In this document: in pieces, positions 24,229-33,094 of the stretch
How the letters are laid out: every line of letters begins with the position of its first letter
Numbering within the stretch: position 1 is the stretch's first letter
NCBI RefSeq assembly: GCF_014201115.1
Contig: NZ_JACHDO010000001.1
Coordinates: 3,472,001 to 3,536,000, forward strand
Source of the DNA: Nocardiopsis metallicus
GTDB lineage: Bacteria; Actinomycetota; Actinomycetes; Streptosporangiales; Streptosporangiaceae
Direction: 5' to 3'
DNA: 64,000 nucleotides
The notes under the pieces: generated by a model
The model's input: the letters and a program-made list of their open reading frames with translations, nothing else
Told to the model about the DNA's origin: nothing
Database searches by the model: none
Made by a program: the position numbers and the translations under genes

Positions 24229-25749
24229 ATGGCGCCATTCACGGCCATTCACCGATCCTTCGCCGAGCAGGCGCGGTGGCGACCGGACCGGACACTGTTC
24301 GAGCTACCCGGCGGCGGGAGCATCACCTACGGGGAGACCGAGGAGGTCGTCCGGCGGATCGCCGCCCGCCTCCTCGCCGACGGCGTCACCCCCGGCGACC
24401 GGGTCGCGATGCAGGTGGAGAAGTCCCCCGAGGCCGTCGCGCTGTACCTGGCGACCCTGCGCGTCGGCGGGGTCTTCCTTCCGCTCAACACCGCCTACAC
24501 CGACGCGGAGATGGCGTACTTCCTCGGCGACGCCCGGCCCCGGGTGCTCGTCTGCTCACCCGGCCGCCGGGCCGAGCACGCCGGTCGCGAAGCCGGGGGG
24601 CTCGTCGTCCAGACCCTGGGCACCTCCGGCGACGGCACCCTCCTGGAGGGAGACGGCCGCCACGACGGGGACCACGACGCCTCGGCCGGGGACCCGGCGG
24701 CCATCCTGTACACCTCCGGCACCACCGGGCGGTCCAAGGGGGCCGTGCTCACCCACGGCAACCTCGCCTCCAACTGCGAGGCGCTGCTCCAGGCCTGGCG
24801 GTACACCTCCGAGGACCGGCTGATCCACGCCCTGCCGATCTTCCACGTCCACGGGCTCTTCGTCGCGGTCAACATGACGCTGGCGGCGGGCGCCTCCATG
24901 CACTACCTGTCCGGGTTCGACGCCGACGCGGTCATCGACCTGCTGCCCCGCGCCACCGTGCTCATGGGCGTCCCCACCTTCTACACCCGCCTGCTGAGGA
25001 GCGACCGGCTGACCCCGGAGTCCTGCGCCCCGATGCGGCTGTTCGTCTCCGGCTCGGCCCCGCTGCTCGCGAGCGACGCCGAGGCCTTCCGGGCCCGCAC
25101 CGGCCACGCCATCCTCGAGCGCTACGGGATGACCGAGACCGGGATGAACACCACCAACCCCTATGAGGGGCCGCGCAAGCCCGGCACGGTCGGACGGCCG
25201 CTCCCCGGCGTCCAGATCCGGGTGTCGGACCGGGAGACGGGGCGGGAGCTCCCCGACGGAGAGGTCGGCATCATCGAGGTCCGCGGCCCCAATGTCTTCT
25301 CCGGCTACTGGCGGATGCCGGAGAAGACCGCCGCCGAGTTCCGCGCGGACGGCTTCTTCGTCACCGGCGACCTGGGCCGCGTCGACGAGGACGGCCACCT
25401 GTGCATCGTCGGCCGGGACAAGGACCTCGTGATCTCCGGCGGCTACAACATCTACCCCAAGGAGGTCGAGGAGCTCCTCGACGCGCACCCGGGGGTGCTG
25501 GAGTCCGCCGTGGTCGGCGTCCCCCACCCCGACCTGGGGGAGGCCGTGGCGGCCGTCGTCGTCCCCCGGCCGGGGCAGGAGCTCCAGGCCGGGGAGCTGC
25601 TGGAGTCCATCGCCGGAGACCTCGCCCGGTTCAAGCGGCCGCGCGCGGTGCGCGTCGTCGCGGCACTGCCCCGCAACGTCATGGGGAAGGTGCAAAAGGC
25701 CGAACTGCGCGAGCGCTACGCGGACCTGTTCACCGGCGCGGACACCTGA
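24229..25749 (+). CDS. matB: Malonyl-CoA synthetase
   Basis: 506 residues. It ligates malonate to CoA using ATP. Acyl-adenylate motifs are YTSGTTGRSKGAV at about 161, YGMTETGMNT, TGDLGRVDEDGHLCIVGRDKD and the C-terminal MGKVQKAELRE lysine motif. I chose ATG 24229 (MAPFTAIHRSF). The frame is open far upstream through the decarboxylase gene, but that part is GC-driven and antisense to real genes. It lies 41 bp after matA. Substrate choice is inferred from the operon. Confidence 0.9.
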   Translation: MAPFTAIHRSFAEQARWRPDRTLFELPGGGSITYGETEEVVRRIAARLLADGVTPGDRVAMQVEKSPEAVALYLATLRVGGVFLPLNTAYTDAEMAYFLGDARPRVLVCSPGRRAEHAGREAGGLVVQTLGTSGDGTLLEGDGRHDGDHDASAGDPAAILYTSGTTGRSKGAVLTHGNLASNCEALLQAWRYTSEDRLIHALPIFHVHGLFVAVNMTLAAGASMHYLSGFDADAVIDLLPRATVLMGVPTFYTRLLRSDRLTPESCAPMRLFVSGSAPLLASDAEAFRARTGHAILERYGMTETGMNTTNPYEGPRKPGTVGRPLPGVQIRVSDRETGRELPDGEVGIIEVRGPNVFSGYWRMPEKTAAEFRADGFFVTGDLGRVDEDGHLCIVGRDKDLVISGGYNIYPKEVEELLDAHPGVLESAVVGVPHPDLGEAVAAVVVPRPGQELQAGELLESIAGDLARFKRPRAVRVVAALPRNVMGKVQKAELRERYADLFTGADT

Positions 25750-25863
25750 CCGCCGGTCGCTCCGGCGCCCCCAACGGCCGGCTCCGGTACTCCGTCGGCC
25801 CTCCCCGGCGTCCCGCCGGTCACCCCCGGCGCCCCGCCGACCCCCCGAAGCAAGGAGAAATCG

Positions 25864-26262
25864 ATGGTCCTCTACGGAGTGGCAGCCCTGGCGGTGTGCC
25901 TGCTCACGGGTGCGCTCGTGGGCGAACTCCTCGGTGCCGCTGTCGGCGTCGACGCCAATGTCGGCGGCGTCGGCTTCGCCATGATCATGCTGGTGCTCGT
26001 CTCCGACCGGCTGCGCAGGAAAGGGAAACTCCCCGAGGCCACCGAGCAGGGCGTGCTCTTCTGGAGCGCGATGTACATCCCGGTCGTCATCGCCATGGCC
26101 TCCACCCAGAACGTGGTCAAGGCGATCGCGGGCGGTCCGATGGCGATCACCGCGGGTCTGGGAGCGCTCGCCGCGGGGGCCGCCCTGGTGCCCGTCCTGT
26201 CGCGGATCGGCGAGCCGGCGGAACCGCTGCCGCCGCTGGTCGAGGAAGGGCGGGAGGTCTGA
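25864..26262 (+). CDS. madL: Malonate carrier subunit MadL
   Basis: 132 residues with four predicted helices (ALAVCLLTGALVGELLG, VGGVGFAMIMLVLVS, FWSAMYIPVVIAMA and ITAGLGALAAGAALVPVL). AAGGAGAAATCG precedes ATG 25864. MadL works with MadM as the Na+-linked malonate carrier first described in Malonomonas. The stop is 1 bp from the madM start. The 114 bp after matB hold no gene. Confidence 0.88.
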   Translation: MVLYGVAALAVCLLTGALVGELLGAAVGVDANVGGVGFAMIMLVLVSDRLRRKGKLPEATEQGVLFWSAMYIPVVIAMASTQNVVKAIAGGPMAITAGLGALAAGAALVPVLSRIGEPAEPLPPLVEEGREV

Positions 26263-26263
26263 G

Positions 26264-27028
26264 ATGGACCGGATCATCGGCGTCTTCGAGAGCAATGACC
26301 TGCTCGTCGCCTTCGTGGTGGTCGGCGGGCTGATGGCGGTCTCCGGGTGGCTGTCCAAGAAGCTCACCCGCGGCTGGCTGCACGGCTCGGCCATCGCCAT
26401 CATCCTCGGCCTGGCGCTGGCGTACTGGGGCGGATGGGTCTCCGGCGGCGAGCACGGCCTGGCCGACATCGCGGTCTTCTCCGGTCTGGGCCTCATGGGG
26501 GGCGCGATGCTGAGGGACTTCGCGATCGTCTCCACCGCCTACGGCGTGGACCTGCGGGAGATCAAGCGCGCCGGACTGGTCGGCGTGCTGTCGATCGTGC
26601 TGGGCGTACTGGTCTCGTTCGCCGTCGGGGCGGCGATCGCCGCCGCCTTCGGCTACACGGACGCCGCGTCGATGGCGACCATCGGCGCCGGCGCGGCCAC
26701 CTACATCGTCGGGCCGGTGACCGGGACCGCGGTGGGCGCGAGCTCGGAGGTGATCGCGCTGTCCGTGGCCGCCGGGCTCGTCAAGTCCGTGGTGGTGATG
26801 GTGGGGACTCCGCTGATCGCCCCGCTGATCGGGCTGAACAACCCCAAGTCCGCGATGGCCTACGGCGGCCTGATGGGCACCACCTCCGGTGTGGCGGGCG
26901 GGCTGGCGGCCACCGACAAGCGCCTGGTGCCCTACGGCGCCATGACCGCCACCTTCTACACGGGCGTGGGCTGCCTGCTCGGACCGTCGCTGCTGTACGT
27001 GGTGCTCAGGGCCCTCGTCGGCGGGTGA
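26264..27028 (+). CDS. madM: Malonate carrier subunit MadM
   Basis: 254 residues with about eight helices. The family signature GLGLMGGAMLRDFAIVSTAYG is visible, with later segments GAGAATYIVGPVTGTAVG, VVVMVGTPLIAPLIGLNNP and YGGLMGTTSGVAGG. It is the larger membrane subunit of the malonate carrier and is coupled to madL with one intervening base. It completes the operon. The next gene downstream lies over 400 bp away. Confidence 0.9.
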   Translation: MDRIIGVFESNDLLVAFVVVGGLMAVSGWLSKKLTRGWLHGSAIAIILGLALAYWGGWVSGGEHGLADIAVFSGLGLMGGAMLRDFAIVSTAYGVDLREIKRAGLVGVLSIVLGVLVSFAVGAAIAAAFGYTDAASMATIGAGAATYIVGPVTGTAVGASSEVIALSVAAGLVKSVVVMVGTPLIAPLIGLNNPKSAMAYGGLMGTTSGVAGGLAATDKRLVPYGAMTATFYTGVGCLLGPSLLYVVLRALVGG

Positions 27029-27312
27029 GGCGGGGGGCGGGTGCGCGGACCAGGGGGCCGGTCAGCCGCGCATCCGCTCCAGCACTCGTCCCCGCGTCCG
27101 CGGGGGCAGTCCCGGGGGGCGGCGGGAGGCCGGACTCGCCCTGTGCCGCCCCGGGCAGCTCACACCCGAGAAAGCCTTCACCCGCGCGTGGCTGAAGTTC
27201 AGGCGGGGTGGGTTCCCGGCTGATGTGAGAGCGCTCTCCGCAGTGGTTCGCCTTCGGTTCATGCACGCGGCTGGCTCTCCGCTCACCCTGGGCACTCATG
27301 CCCCGGACGCAC

Positions 27313-27450
27313 GAGGCGTTCACGCGGACCGCAACCTACGAGTGGATGTTCTGGGACGCCGCCTGGCGCCAGGAGACCTGGCCGCACTGGCCGCGGGTCG
27401 GGTGTTGCGTCCTGCCGGGCGGGCCCCGATTGCATAGGCTGGCTCGATGA
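27313..27450 (+). pseudogene. C-terminal fragment of a thiaminase II (TenA)-like gene
   Basis: The frame reads EAFTRTATYEWMFWDAAWRQ, then ETWPHW, close to the TenA C-terminus (RYEWMFWDAAWRxExWP). It then runs out of similarity and stops at 27448-27450, across the next gene's start. Nothing else of the gene remains; the preceding part of this 418-bp gap (27029-27312) is featureless. Confidence 0.45.
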
Positions 27451-28715
27451 CTGAGCTACCGCACAGCTGCGACGTCGTGATCGTGGGCGCGGGACTCGCC
27501 GGCCTGGTGGCAGCGGCCGACCTCACCGACGCTGGACTGGACGTGACAGTCCTGGAGGCGGAGGACAGGGTCGGCGGCAGGGTCGGCGGTTGCCTGGTGG
27601 ACGGCTACGTCCTGGACCGCGGCTTCCAGGTCCTCAACACCGGATACCCCGCTGTACGCCGCCGCCTCGACCTGGATGCGCTGGAGCTCCGTGCCTTCCC
27701 CAAGGGTCTGGCCGTGCGCACCGACCAGGGCCTGCTCCGGCTGGCGGCCTCCCCCTCCGCGGCTCTGTCCTCGCTGTCCCTGCTCTCCGGCCGCACCGTG
27801 CGGACCACGGATCTGTTCCGGCTCATGGGAATGGTCGCGGAGAGCGCGCTGCTGCCCGCCGATCGGCTCAAACAGCGCCCCGAGACGGACACGCTCACCG
27901 AGCTCCGACGGCGAGGACTGGGCAAGCGTGCCGTGAACACCCTGGTTCGCCCTTTTCTCAGAGGTGTCTTCCTCGACGAGGGCCTCTCGACCTCGAACCG
28001 CGTCAACAGCCTGGTCTGGCGTTCGTTCGCCCGGGGAGCCCTGACCGTCCCGGCGGCAGGGATGCAGGCCGTCCCGGAGCAGTTGGCGCACAAGGCCCGT
28101 GGGGCGTCCATCCACCTGGGCGCCAGGGTGCGCTCGGTCGAGCCCGGCCGGGTCGGCACCGGGGAGTCCACCGTGCGGGCACGAGCCGTCATCGTGGCGG
28201 CGGGGCCGGCCCAGGCACGGCACCTGCTCCCCTCCCTGGACACACCGGCCACCCACGCGACCACCACCTACTTCCACACAAGGCCCGTCACAGCGGACGA
28301 GGATCCGCTCCTGCACGTCGACGGCCGCACCCACAGCAGCGGGGTCCGGCTGTCCGGTGTCATGGTGATGACCGCCACCGCGCCCTCCTACGCTCCGCCG
28401 GGCAGGTCTCTCATCGCCTCATCCGTCACCGGGTCACAGCAACCGGAGGAAGCGGTGGTGCGTGCCGAGGCCGCCCGTCTCCTCGGCACGCACCACGGGC
28501 ACTGGGAACACGTCCGCACCGTGCACGTGGCCGACGCCCTGCCCGCGGCGCCTCCGCCCCGGGGAGACCTGCGGCTGCCGGTGCGCCTGGGCGACGGCGT
28601 CTACGTGACAGGCGACCACCGCGACACCCCCTCGATCCAGGGTGCCATGGTCAGCGGTGAGCGGGCCGCCGCGGCGGTACTGGCCGACCTGGCGGGCGGC
28701 GGGCGGCAGGGCTGA
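27447..28715 (+). CDS. FAD-dependent amine oxidase/desaturase-like oxidoreductase
   Basis: 422 residues. An N-terminal dinucleotide-binding fold (DVVIVGAGLAGLVAAADL, about 9-27) is followed by VLEAEDRVGGRVGG, the usual FAD motif. Substrate-domain features include LVRPFLRGVFLDEGLSTS and the C-terminal FAD motif GVYVTGDHRDTPSIQGAMVSGERAA. The family covers amine oxidases, protoporphyrinogen oxidases and phytoene desaturases; the substrate cannot be read from the sequence. No signal peptide. It stands alone between other units. Confidence 0.82.
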   Translation: MTELPHSCDVVIVGAGLAGLVAAADLTDAGLDVTVLEAEDRVGGRVGGCLVDGYVLDRGFQVLNTGYPAVRRRLDLDALELRAFPKGLAVRTDQGLLRLAASPSAALSSLSLLSGRTVRTTDLFRLMGMVAESALLPADRLKQRPETDTLTELRRRGLGKRAVNTLVRPFLRGVFLDEGLSTSNRVNSLVWRSFARGALTVPAAGMQAVPEQLAHKARGASIHLGARVRSVEPGRVGTGESTVRARAVIVAAGPAQARHLLPSLDTPATHATTTYFHTRPVTADEDPLLHVDGRTHSSGVRLSGVMVMTATAPSYAPPGRSLIASSVTGSQQPEEAVVRAEAARLLGTHHGHWEHVRTVHVADALPAAPPPRGDLRLPVRLGDGVYVTGDHRDTPSIQGAMVSGERAAAAVLADLAGGGRQG

Positions 28716-28814
28716 GAAGGGCCTCGGGCAACGGGCGGGGCGGGCGAGCTCAGGCGCCGCTTCGGGGAAACGTGCCCGGCCGGGGTCGGCCGACAGGGGC
28801 TCGGGCAGTTCGCG

Positions 28815-29703
28815 CTACTCCTGACGTCCGCGCACCACGGCCACCGGGCAGCGGCTGTACGAGATCACGTTCCGGCTGACCGACCCCAGAAGCAGACCCG
28901 CGAAACCGCCCAAGCCGCGGGTGCCGACCGCCAACAGGTCGCAGTCCTGTGACAATTCCGACAGCACCTGGACGGGGTGCCCCTGCTGGGCGACCTCCTC
29001 GACCCGCACCCGCGGCCAGCGCTCCCGGCGGGCGGAGACCGCTTCAGCCAGCCTCCCGCGTGTCCACTCCAGGGCTTCCGGAGCGAGCGGGCCCGTTTCC
29101 CCCCGGGTGCTCGCGCATTCGGAGGCTCCGCCGTTCCCCCTCCTGGTAGACCGACACCGCGCGAAGCACCGCTTCCCGGGTGTCGGCCTCGGCGAACGCC
29201 CATTCCAAGGCCTCTCCGGCTTGGTCGGACCCGTCGACCCCGACCATGACCCGTCCGAGCACGGGGCCGGGTTCCCTCTCCGGTACCACGACGACCGGGC
29301 ACGAGGCGGCGACCAGGAGTGCCATCGCCATGGATCCCGGAAGCACCGTGTCGACGGCTTTCATACGGCCCGCGCCGACGACGAGCGTGTGGGCCGTGTG
29401 GGTCTCGAGCAGCAGCATCGGTTCGGGTTCGGCGGTGAAGCGCTCCGTCTCCACCTCCAGCCCGGGTACGCGCTCCAACGCCCGGTGCCGTGCCCGGTCG
29501 ATGACGCGCCGCGCGTATTCGTCCACGTCGAAGCCGGGTAGGCCGCGGGGCAGCGAGTGGTGAAGGGGCCAGGTGAAGGCGTAGACGACACGGAGGGGGA
29601 GTCCTCGCCTGCGGGCTTCGTCAGCTGCCCAGTCCAGGGCGCGCTCACTCGAAGGTGATCCGTTGTACGCGGCCACGATGGCCCCGCGAGTTCGAGGAGT
29701 CAT
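28815..29703 (-). pseudogene. Tandem universal stress protein gene with a frameshift
   Basis: The 5' frame (ATG 29703) encodes a full first USP domain (IVAAYNGSPSSERALDWA; TLVVGAGRMKAVDTVLPGSM) and the start of a second (VMVGVDGSDQAGEALEWAF), then stops at 29044. The rest of the second domain continues in another frame as LAPEALEWTRGRLAEAVSA and CDLLAVGTRGLGGFAGLLLG to 28815. The switch falls near a run of six G on the coding strand (around 29100), so it may be a sequencing error or a real mutation. An intact version would be about 295 residues. Confidence 0.75.
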
Positions 29704-29783
29704 TCCCACTCCCAACCGTCATGTGTGACTCGCACCTGATCGTACGAGTGCGCGAGGTGCCCGGCCAGGGGCCGGAGTCCCGG

Positions 29784-30485
29784 TTAGAGAAGCCGAACGT
29801 CGTGTGCGCCGTCTCGGGGCCAGCCACCGCCCACCCGACGTCCGGTGATCCTCGCGGGGACGATACGAACGAAGAGGTCGAGGTCGCCTCCCGCCCACGG
29901 GCGGACGGCCCCCCGGTCGCGCAGTTCCGACGCCGTCTCCCCGGTGAGGGGCTCGGCCCGCCCGGCTATCAGCACGCTCCAGCCCTCACTCATGGCACCG
30001 TCGACGCGGTCGACCTCGAACGCGACGTCCGCGGGCAGGTGCCGTGCGATGAGGCCCCGGTCGGCGGTCCGGAAGACGACGGCCCCGTCCCGGACGAGAT
30101 AGTTGACCGGAAGGATGACCGGGGCGGCTCCGCCCTCGGCGACGAAGCCGACCCGGCCCACGCCGCCGGAACTGATGAGTTCCCTGCACTCGCGTTCGGG
30201 AAGCGCGGTGACCACGGGAAGGGGTATGGCCGTGCTCGCCGCGCCCGGCGGGACCCTGGTGTCGGCACCCAGGAGGTGGTCCTGGGTCGTGTGGAGAGCA
30301 CCGGCCAGCCGGTAGAGCGCCTGCCTGGTGATCCTGGGCGCGTGTTCTTCCAGGTAGGCCACGTATCCGGGGCTCATTTCAGCGCGCTCGGCAAGCTCTT
30401 CCCTGCTCATTCGCAGTTCAGCGCGCAGGGCGGCCACCCTGCGCCCGAAATCACCGCCGGTGGGTGCGTCGTCTTCTTCCAGCAT
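29784..30485 (-). CDS. XRE-type HTH fused to a pyridoxamine-phosphate-oxidase-like domain
   Basis: 233 residues from ATG 30485, with GGGAGGGG upstream (a TTG two codons earlier is less likely). An N-terminal HTH (LRAELRMSREELAERAEMSP, then YVAYLEEHAPRITRQAL) is followed from about residue 95 by a split-barrel flavin-binding domain: CRELISSGGVGRVGFVAEGG, PVNYLVRDGAVVFRTADRG and SVLIAGRAEPL. It may sense redox state or flavin. It lies between two USP genes, a common neighbourhood for redox and stress regulators. Confidence 0.8.
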   Translation of the reverse strand: MLEEDDAPTGGDFGRRVAALRAELRMSREELAERAEMSPGYVAYLEEHAPRITRQALYRLAGALHTTQDHLLGADTRVPPGAASTAIPLPVVTALPERECRELISSGGVGRVGFVAEGGAAPVILPVNYLVRDGAVVFRTADRGLIARHLPADVAFEVDRVDGAMSEGWSVLIAGRAEPLTGETASELRDRGAVRPWAGGDLDLFVRIVPARITGRRVGGGWPRDGAHDVRLL

Positions 30486-30694
30486 GCACAAGCCCCTCCC
30501 CGTTCCGGAGGCTGCCCTGCGGCCTCCTCGGTCCCAGTGTTCCCACTTCTGGGCGGCGGACGCGTCCGGTGCCGCCTGTGCCCCCTACCGGCGGATACCG
30601 GCCATTGCCCTGCCCTACTGGGCGTGAGAGGCCGGCGATGGAAGACTTCACCACGGACGGCACCGTCCACAACGCTCACGGAGGAGAGTCAGCG

Positions 30695-31620
30695 ATGGTT
30701 GATGACGGGTTGACCGAACCGAAGGTGGTGGTGGGGATCGACGGGTCGCCGACGGCCTCCGCGGCACTGCTGTGGGCCGCGGCCGAGGCCGGTCGACGCG
30801 GCCGGTCCCTGCACGTGGTGTACGCACTGGCGATGCCGCTGGTGATGTCCGTCTACGCGGGACCCACCCGGTTCCCCCGCCGGAGGAGGTCACCGAGCAG
30901 GGCCGCCGGGTCCTGACGGAGGCGGCCGGGCACGTGCACGCCCAGTACCCGGAACTACGGGTGGAGGAAGTCCTGGCCTTGGAGGACCCGGCCACCGCTT
31001 TGTTGCGCCGGAGCTCGTCCAAGGACCTCCTGGTCGTGGGTTCGCGCGGTCTGGGCGCGGCGCGTTCGGCGCTGGACGCCTCGGTGAGCGTCAGGCTGGC
31101 GGCACGGGCCGACTGCCCGGTGGCGGTGGTCCCCGGCACCGCGGAGGCGAAGCCCTCTGCTCCACCGCGCCGGATCGTCGTGGGTGTGGACGGCTCCGAG
31201 AACTCCAGGCAAGCGCTGGCCTTCGCCCTGCGGGAGGCCGCGCGGACCGAGGGCGGCTCGGTCGTGGTGGTGCACAGCTGGCAGGTGCCGCTGCCCTTCC
31301 ACTCCGAGGCTCTGGCCCAGGGCGGCTGGTCCCCTCCGGACGATCTCCTGGACCTCCGGTCCCAGGAGATGGTGGCGGACATGCTGGCCCAGGTCACCGA
31401 CGGCGGCACCGAGGGTGTGGGGGTCTCCGTCGTGCGCAGTGGCAAGGACCCGGCCGAGGCCATCGTCGAGGCGGGGGCCGACGCGGACCTCATCGTGGTC
31501 GGTTCCCGGGGACGGGGCAGCGTGCGCGGCCTGCTGCTCGGCTCGGTGAGCCAGAGCGTGCTGCACACCGCGACCGTTCCGGTCGCGGTGCTGCCCAAGC
31601 GTCCCCGCTCGCGAAACTGA
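30695..31620 (+). pseudogene. Tandem universal stress protein gene with a frameshift
   Basis: ATG 30695 follows GGAGGAGAG. The first domain begins VVVGIDGSPTASAALLWAAA and runs to about 30880, then stops at 30916. The adjacent frame continues HPVPPPEEVTEQGRRVLTEA, DLLVVGSRGLGAARSALDAS, and a complete second domain (IVVGVDGSENSRQALAFALR; LIVVGSRGRGSVRGLLLGSV) to 31620. One base change in a C-rich stretch near 30870 would restore a protein of about 308 residues. Confidence 0.75.
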
Positions 31621-31971
31621 CGGGGTCCTCGCGCCCGGGGAGGTTCCGGCGGGGCCGCTGAGCGAACGGCCCCCAACCGTCGGGGACGGCCTCGTGCCGC
31701 TCACCGGTGTCCCGGGGCCCGGGACACCGGGCCCCGGGCGCGTTCACCCGGCCCGGGGAACGCCCTCAGACCCGGAGGAGTTCTCAGTGGTGAGCGGGTC
31801 GCGCGGCGAGAACAGAAAGGCGCCCTCCCTCCTGGAAACCCGCTCCCTGAGGGAGCGCGCTCGCCGCGACCTCGCGCTCCGGCCCGTCCAGCCGACGCCG
31901 TTCGGCGTGTCCTCGTTCGGGGGCCCGGACGGATCCGCGGCCTCATCCCCCGCCATCAGCCGAGGAGCCCG

Positions 31972-32943
31972 ATGTCCCAGCTGCACCCCGACCTCTCCCG
32001 AGTCCGCTTCCTGCCCGCGCTGTCCTTCGGGCCGCGCACGGCACTCCTGGCCCAACGACTCACCGCCCGCATGCGGCCGGGACGGACACCCGCTGATCTG
32101 TCGATCGAGGAACACACCGCCCCGGGCCCCGAGGGCTCGCCGCCGCTGAGCCTTCGGGTCTACCGCCCCCGCTCTCCGACGGCGCCCTCCCCCGCACTGC
32201 TGTGGACCCACGGCGGCGGGTACCTCTTCGGCAGCCCCGTGCAGGACGAGAGGGGGAGCATCGAGTTCGCCCGGGAACTGGGCATCACCGTGGTGGCCCT
32301 CCGGTACCGCAAAGCACCCCAGCACACGGCCCCGACAGCCGCCGAGGACGCCTACTCCGCTCTCTCCTGGACGGTGGACAACGCCGACCGGCTGGGCGTC
32401 GACCCCGGTCGGGTCGCGATCGGCGGAGCCAGTGCGGGCGGCGGGATCACCGCGTCGCTGGCCCTGATGTGCCACGACCGGGGCGGCCCCAGGCCCGTCT
32501 TCCAGCTCCTCGTCTACCCGATGCTGGACGACCGCACCGCAGTCCGCACCGACCTGGACGGACTCGGCGTCCGCATGTGGTCGGTGGCCAGTAACCGCTA
32601 CGCCTGGCGTGCCTACCTCGGCGAGGCCCCCGGAGGCGGGGAAGTCTCCTCCTACGCGGCCGCCGCCCGACGGGAGGACCTGTCCGGCCTGCCCCCGGCC
32701 TGGATCGGAGTGGGCACGCTCGACCTCTTCCACGACGAGGACCTCGCCTACGCCGACCGCCTGCGCGCGGCCGGGGTGCCCTGCCGGACGACCGTGGTAC
32801 CGGGGGCCTTCCACGGGTTCGACACCGTCTTCCCCAAGACGGGTGCGGTCCGCGAGTTCCGCCGCGCACAGACCGAAGCGCTCCGTTCGGCCTTCGAAGA
32901 GAGCGCTCCCCCACCCCCTGACCACACGGGAACGCCCCGCTGA
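31972..32943 (+). CDS. Alpha/beta-hydrolase esterase (hormone-sensitive-lipase family)
   Basis: 323 residues. The oxyanion motif HGGGYLFG starts at His80. The nucleophile elbow is GASAGG with Ser154 (usually GDSAGG). The acid is in FHDEDLAYADRL and the His in PGAFHGFDTVF. It should hydrolyse short acyl esters in the cytoplasm; there is no signal peptide. ATG 31972 was used. It is followed by the Rieske/glutamate synthase-like gene after 151 bp. Confidence 0.88.
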   Translation: MSQLHPDLSRVRFLPALSFGPRTALLAQRLTARMRPGRTPADLSIEEHTAPGPEGSPPLSLRVYRPRSPTAPSPALLWTHGGGYLFGSPVQDERGSIEFARELGITVVALRYRKAPQHTAPTAAEDAYSALSWTVDNADRLGVDPGRVAIGGASAGGGITASLALMCHDRGGPRPVFQLLVYPMLDDRTAVRTDLDGLGVRMWSVASNRYAWRAYLGEAPGGGEVSSYAAAARREDLSGLPPAWIGVGTLDLFHDEDLAYADRLRAAGVPCRTTVVPGAFHGFDTVFPKTGAVREFRRAQTEALRSAFEESAPPPPDHTGTPR

Positions 32944-33094
32944 ACACCCCGCCCGCACCACCGGCACCGCACCGGCAGGCATGTCGGCGACTCCAAAAAG
33001 TAATGGAAACACTACAATCTGCCGTGACCCCCGTCCGCGCGGGCACCCGCTCCGGGCGGGGCCGCGCCGGTGCCGACGACCTGAGGAGCACAGA

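Noticed and set aside
22363..25749. 1,128-codon open frame on the plus strand
   Set aside because: Only its last 506 codons are the malonyl-CoA synthetase. The earlier part is GC-driven and overlaps the GntR and decarboxylase genes.
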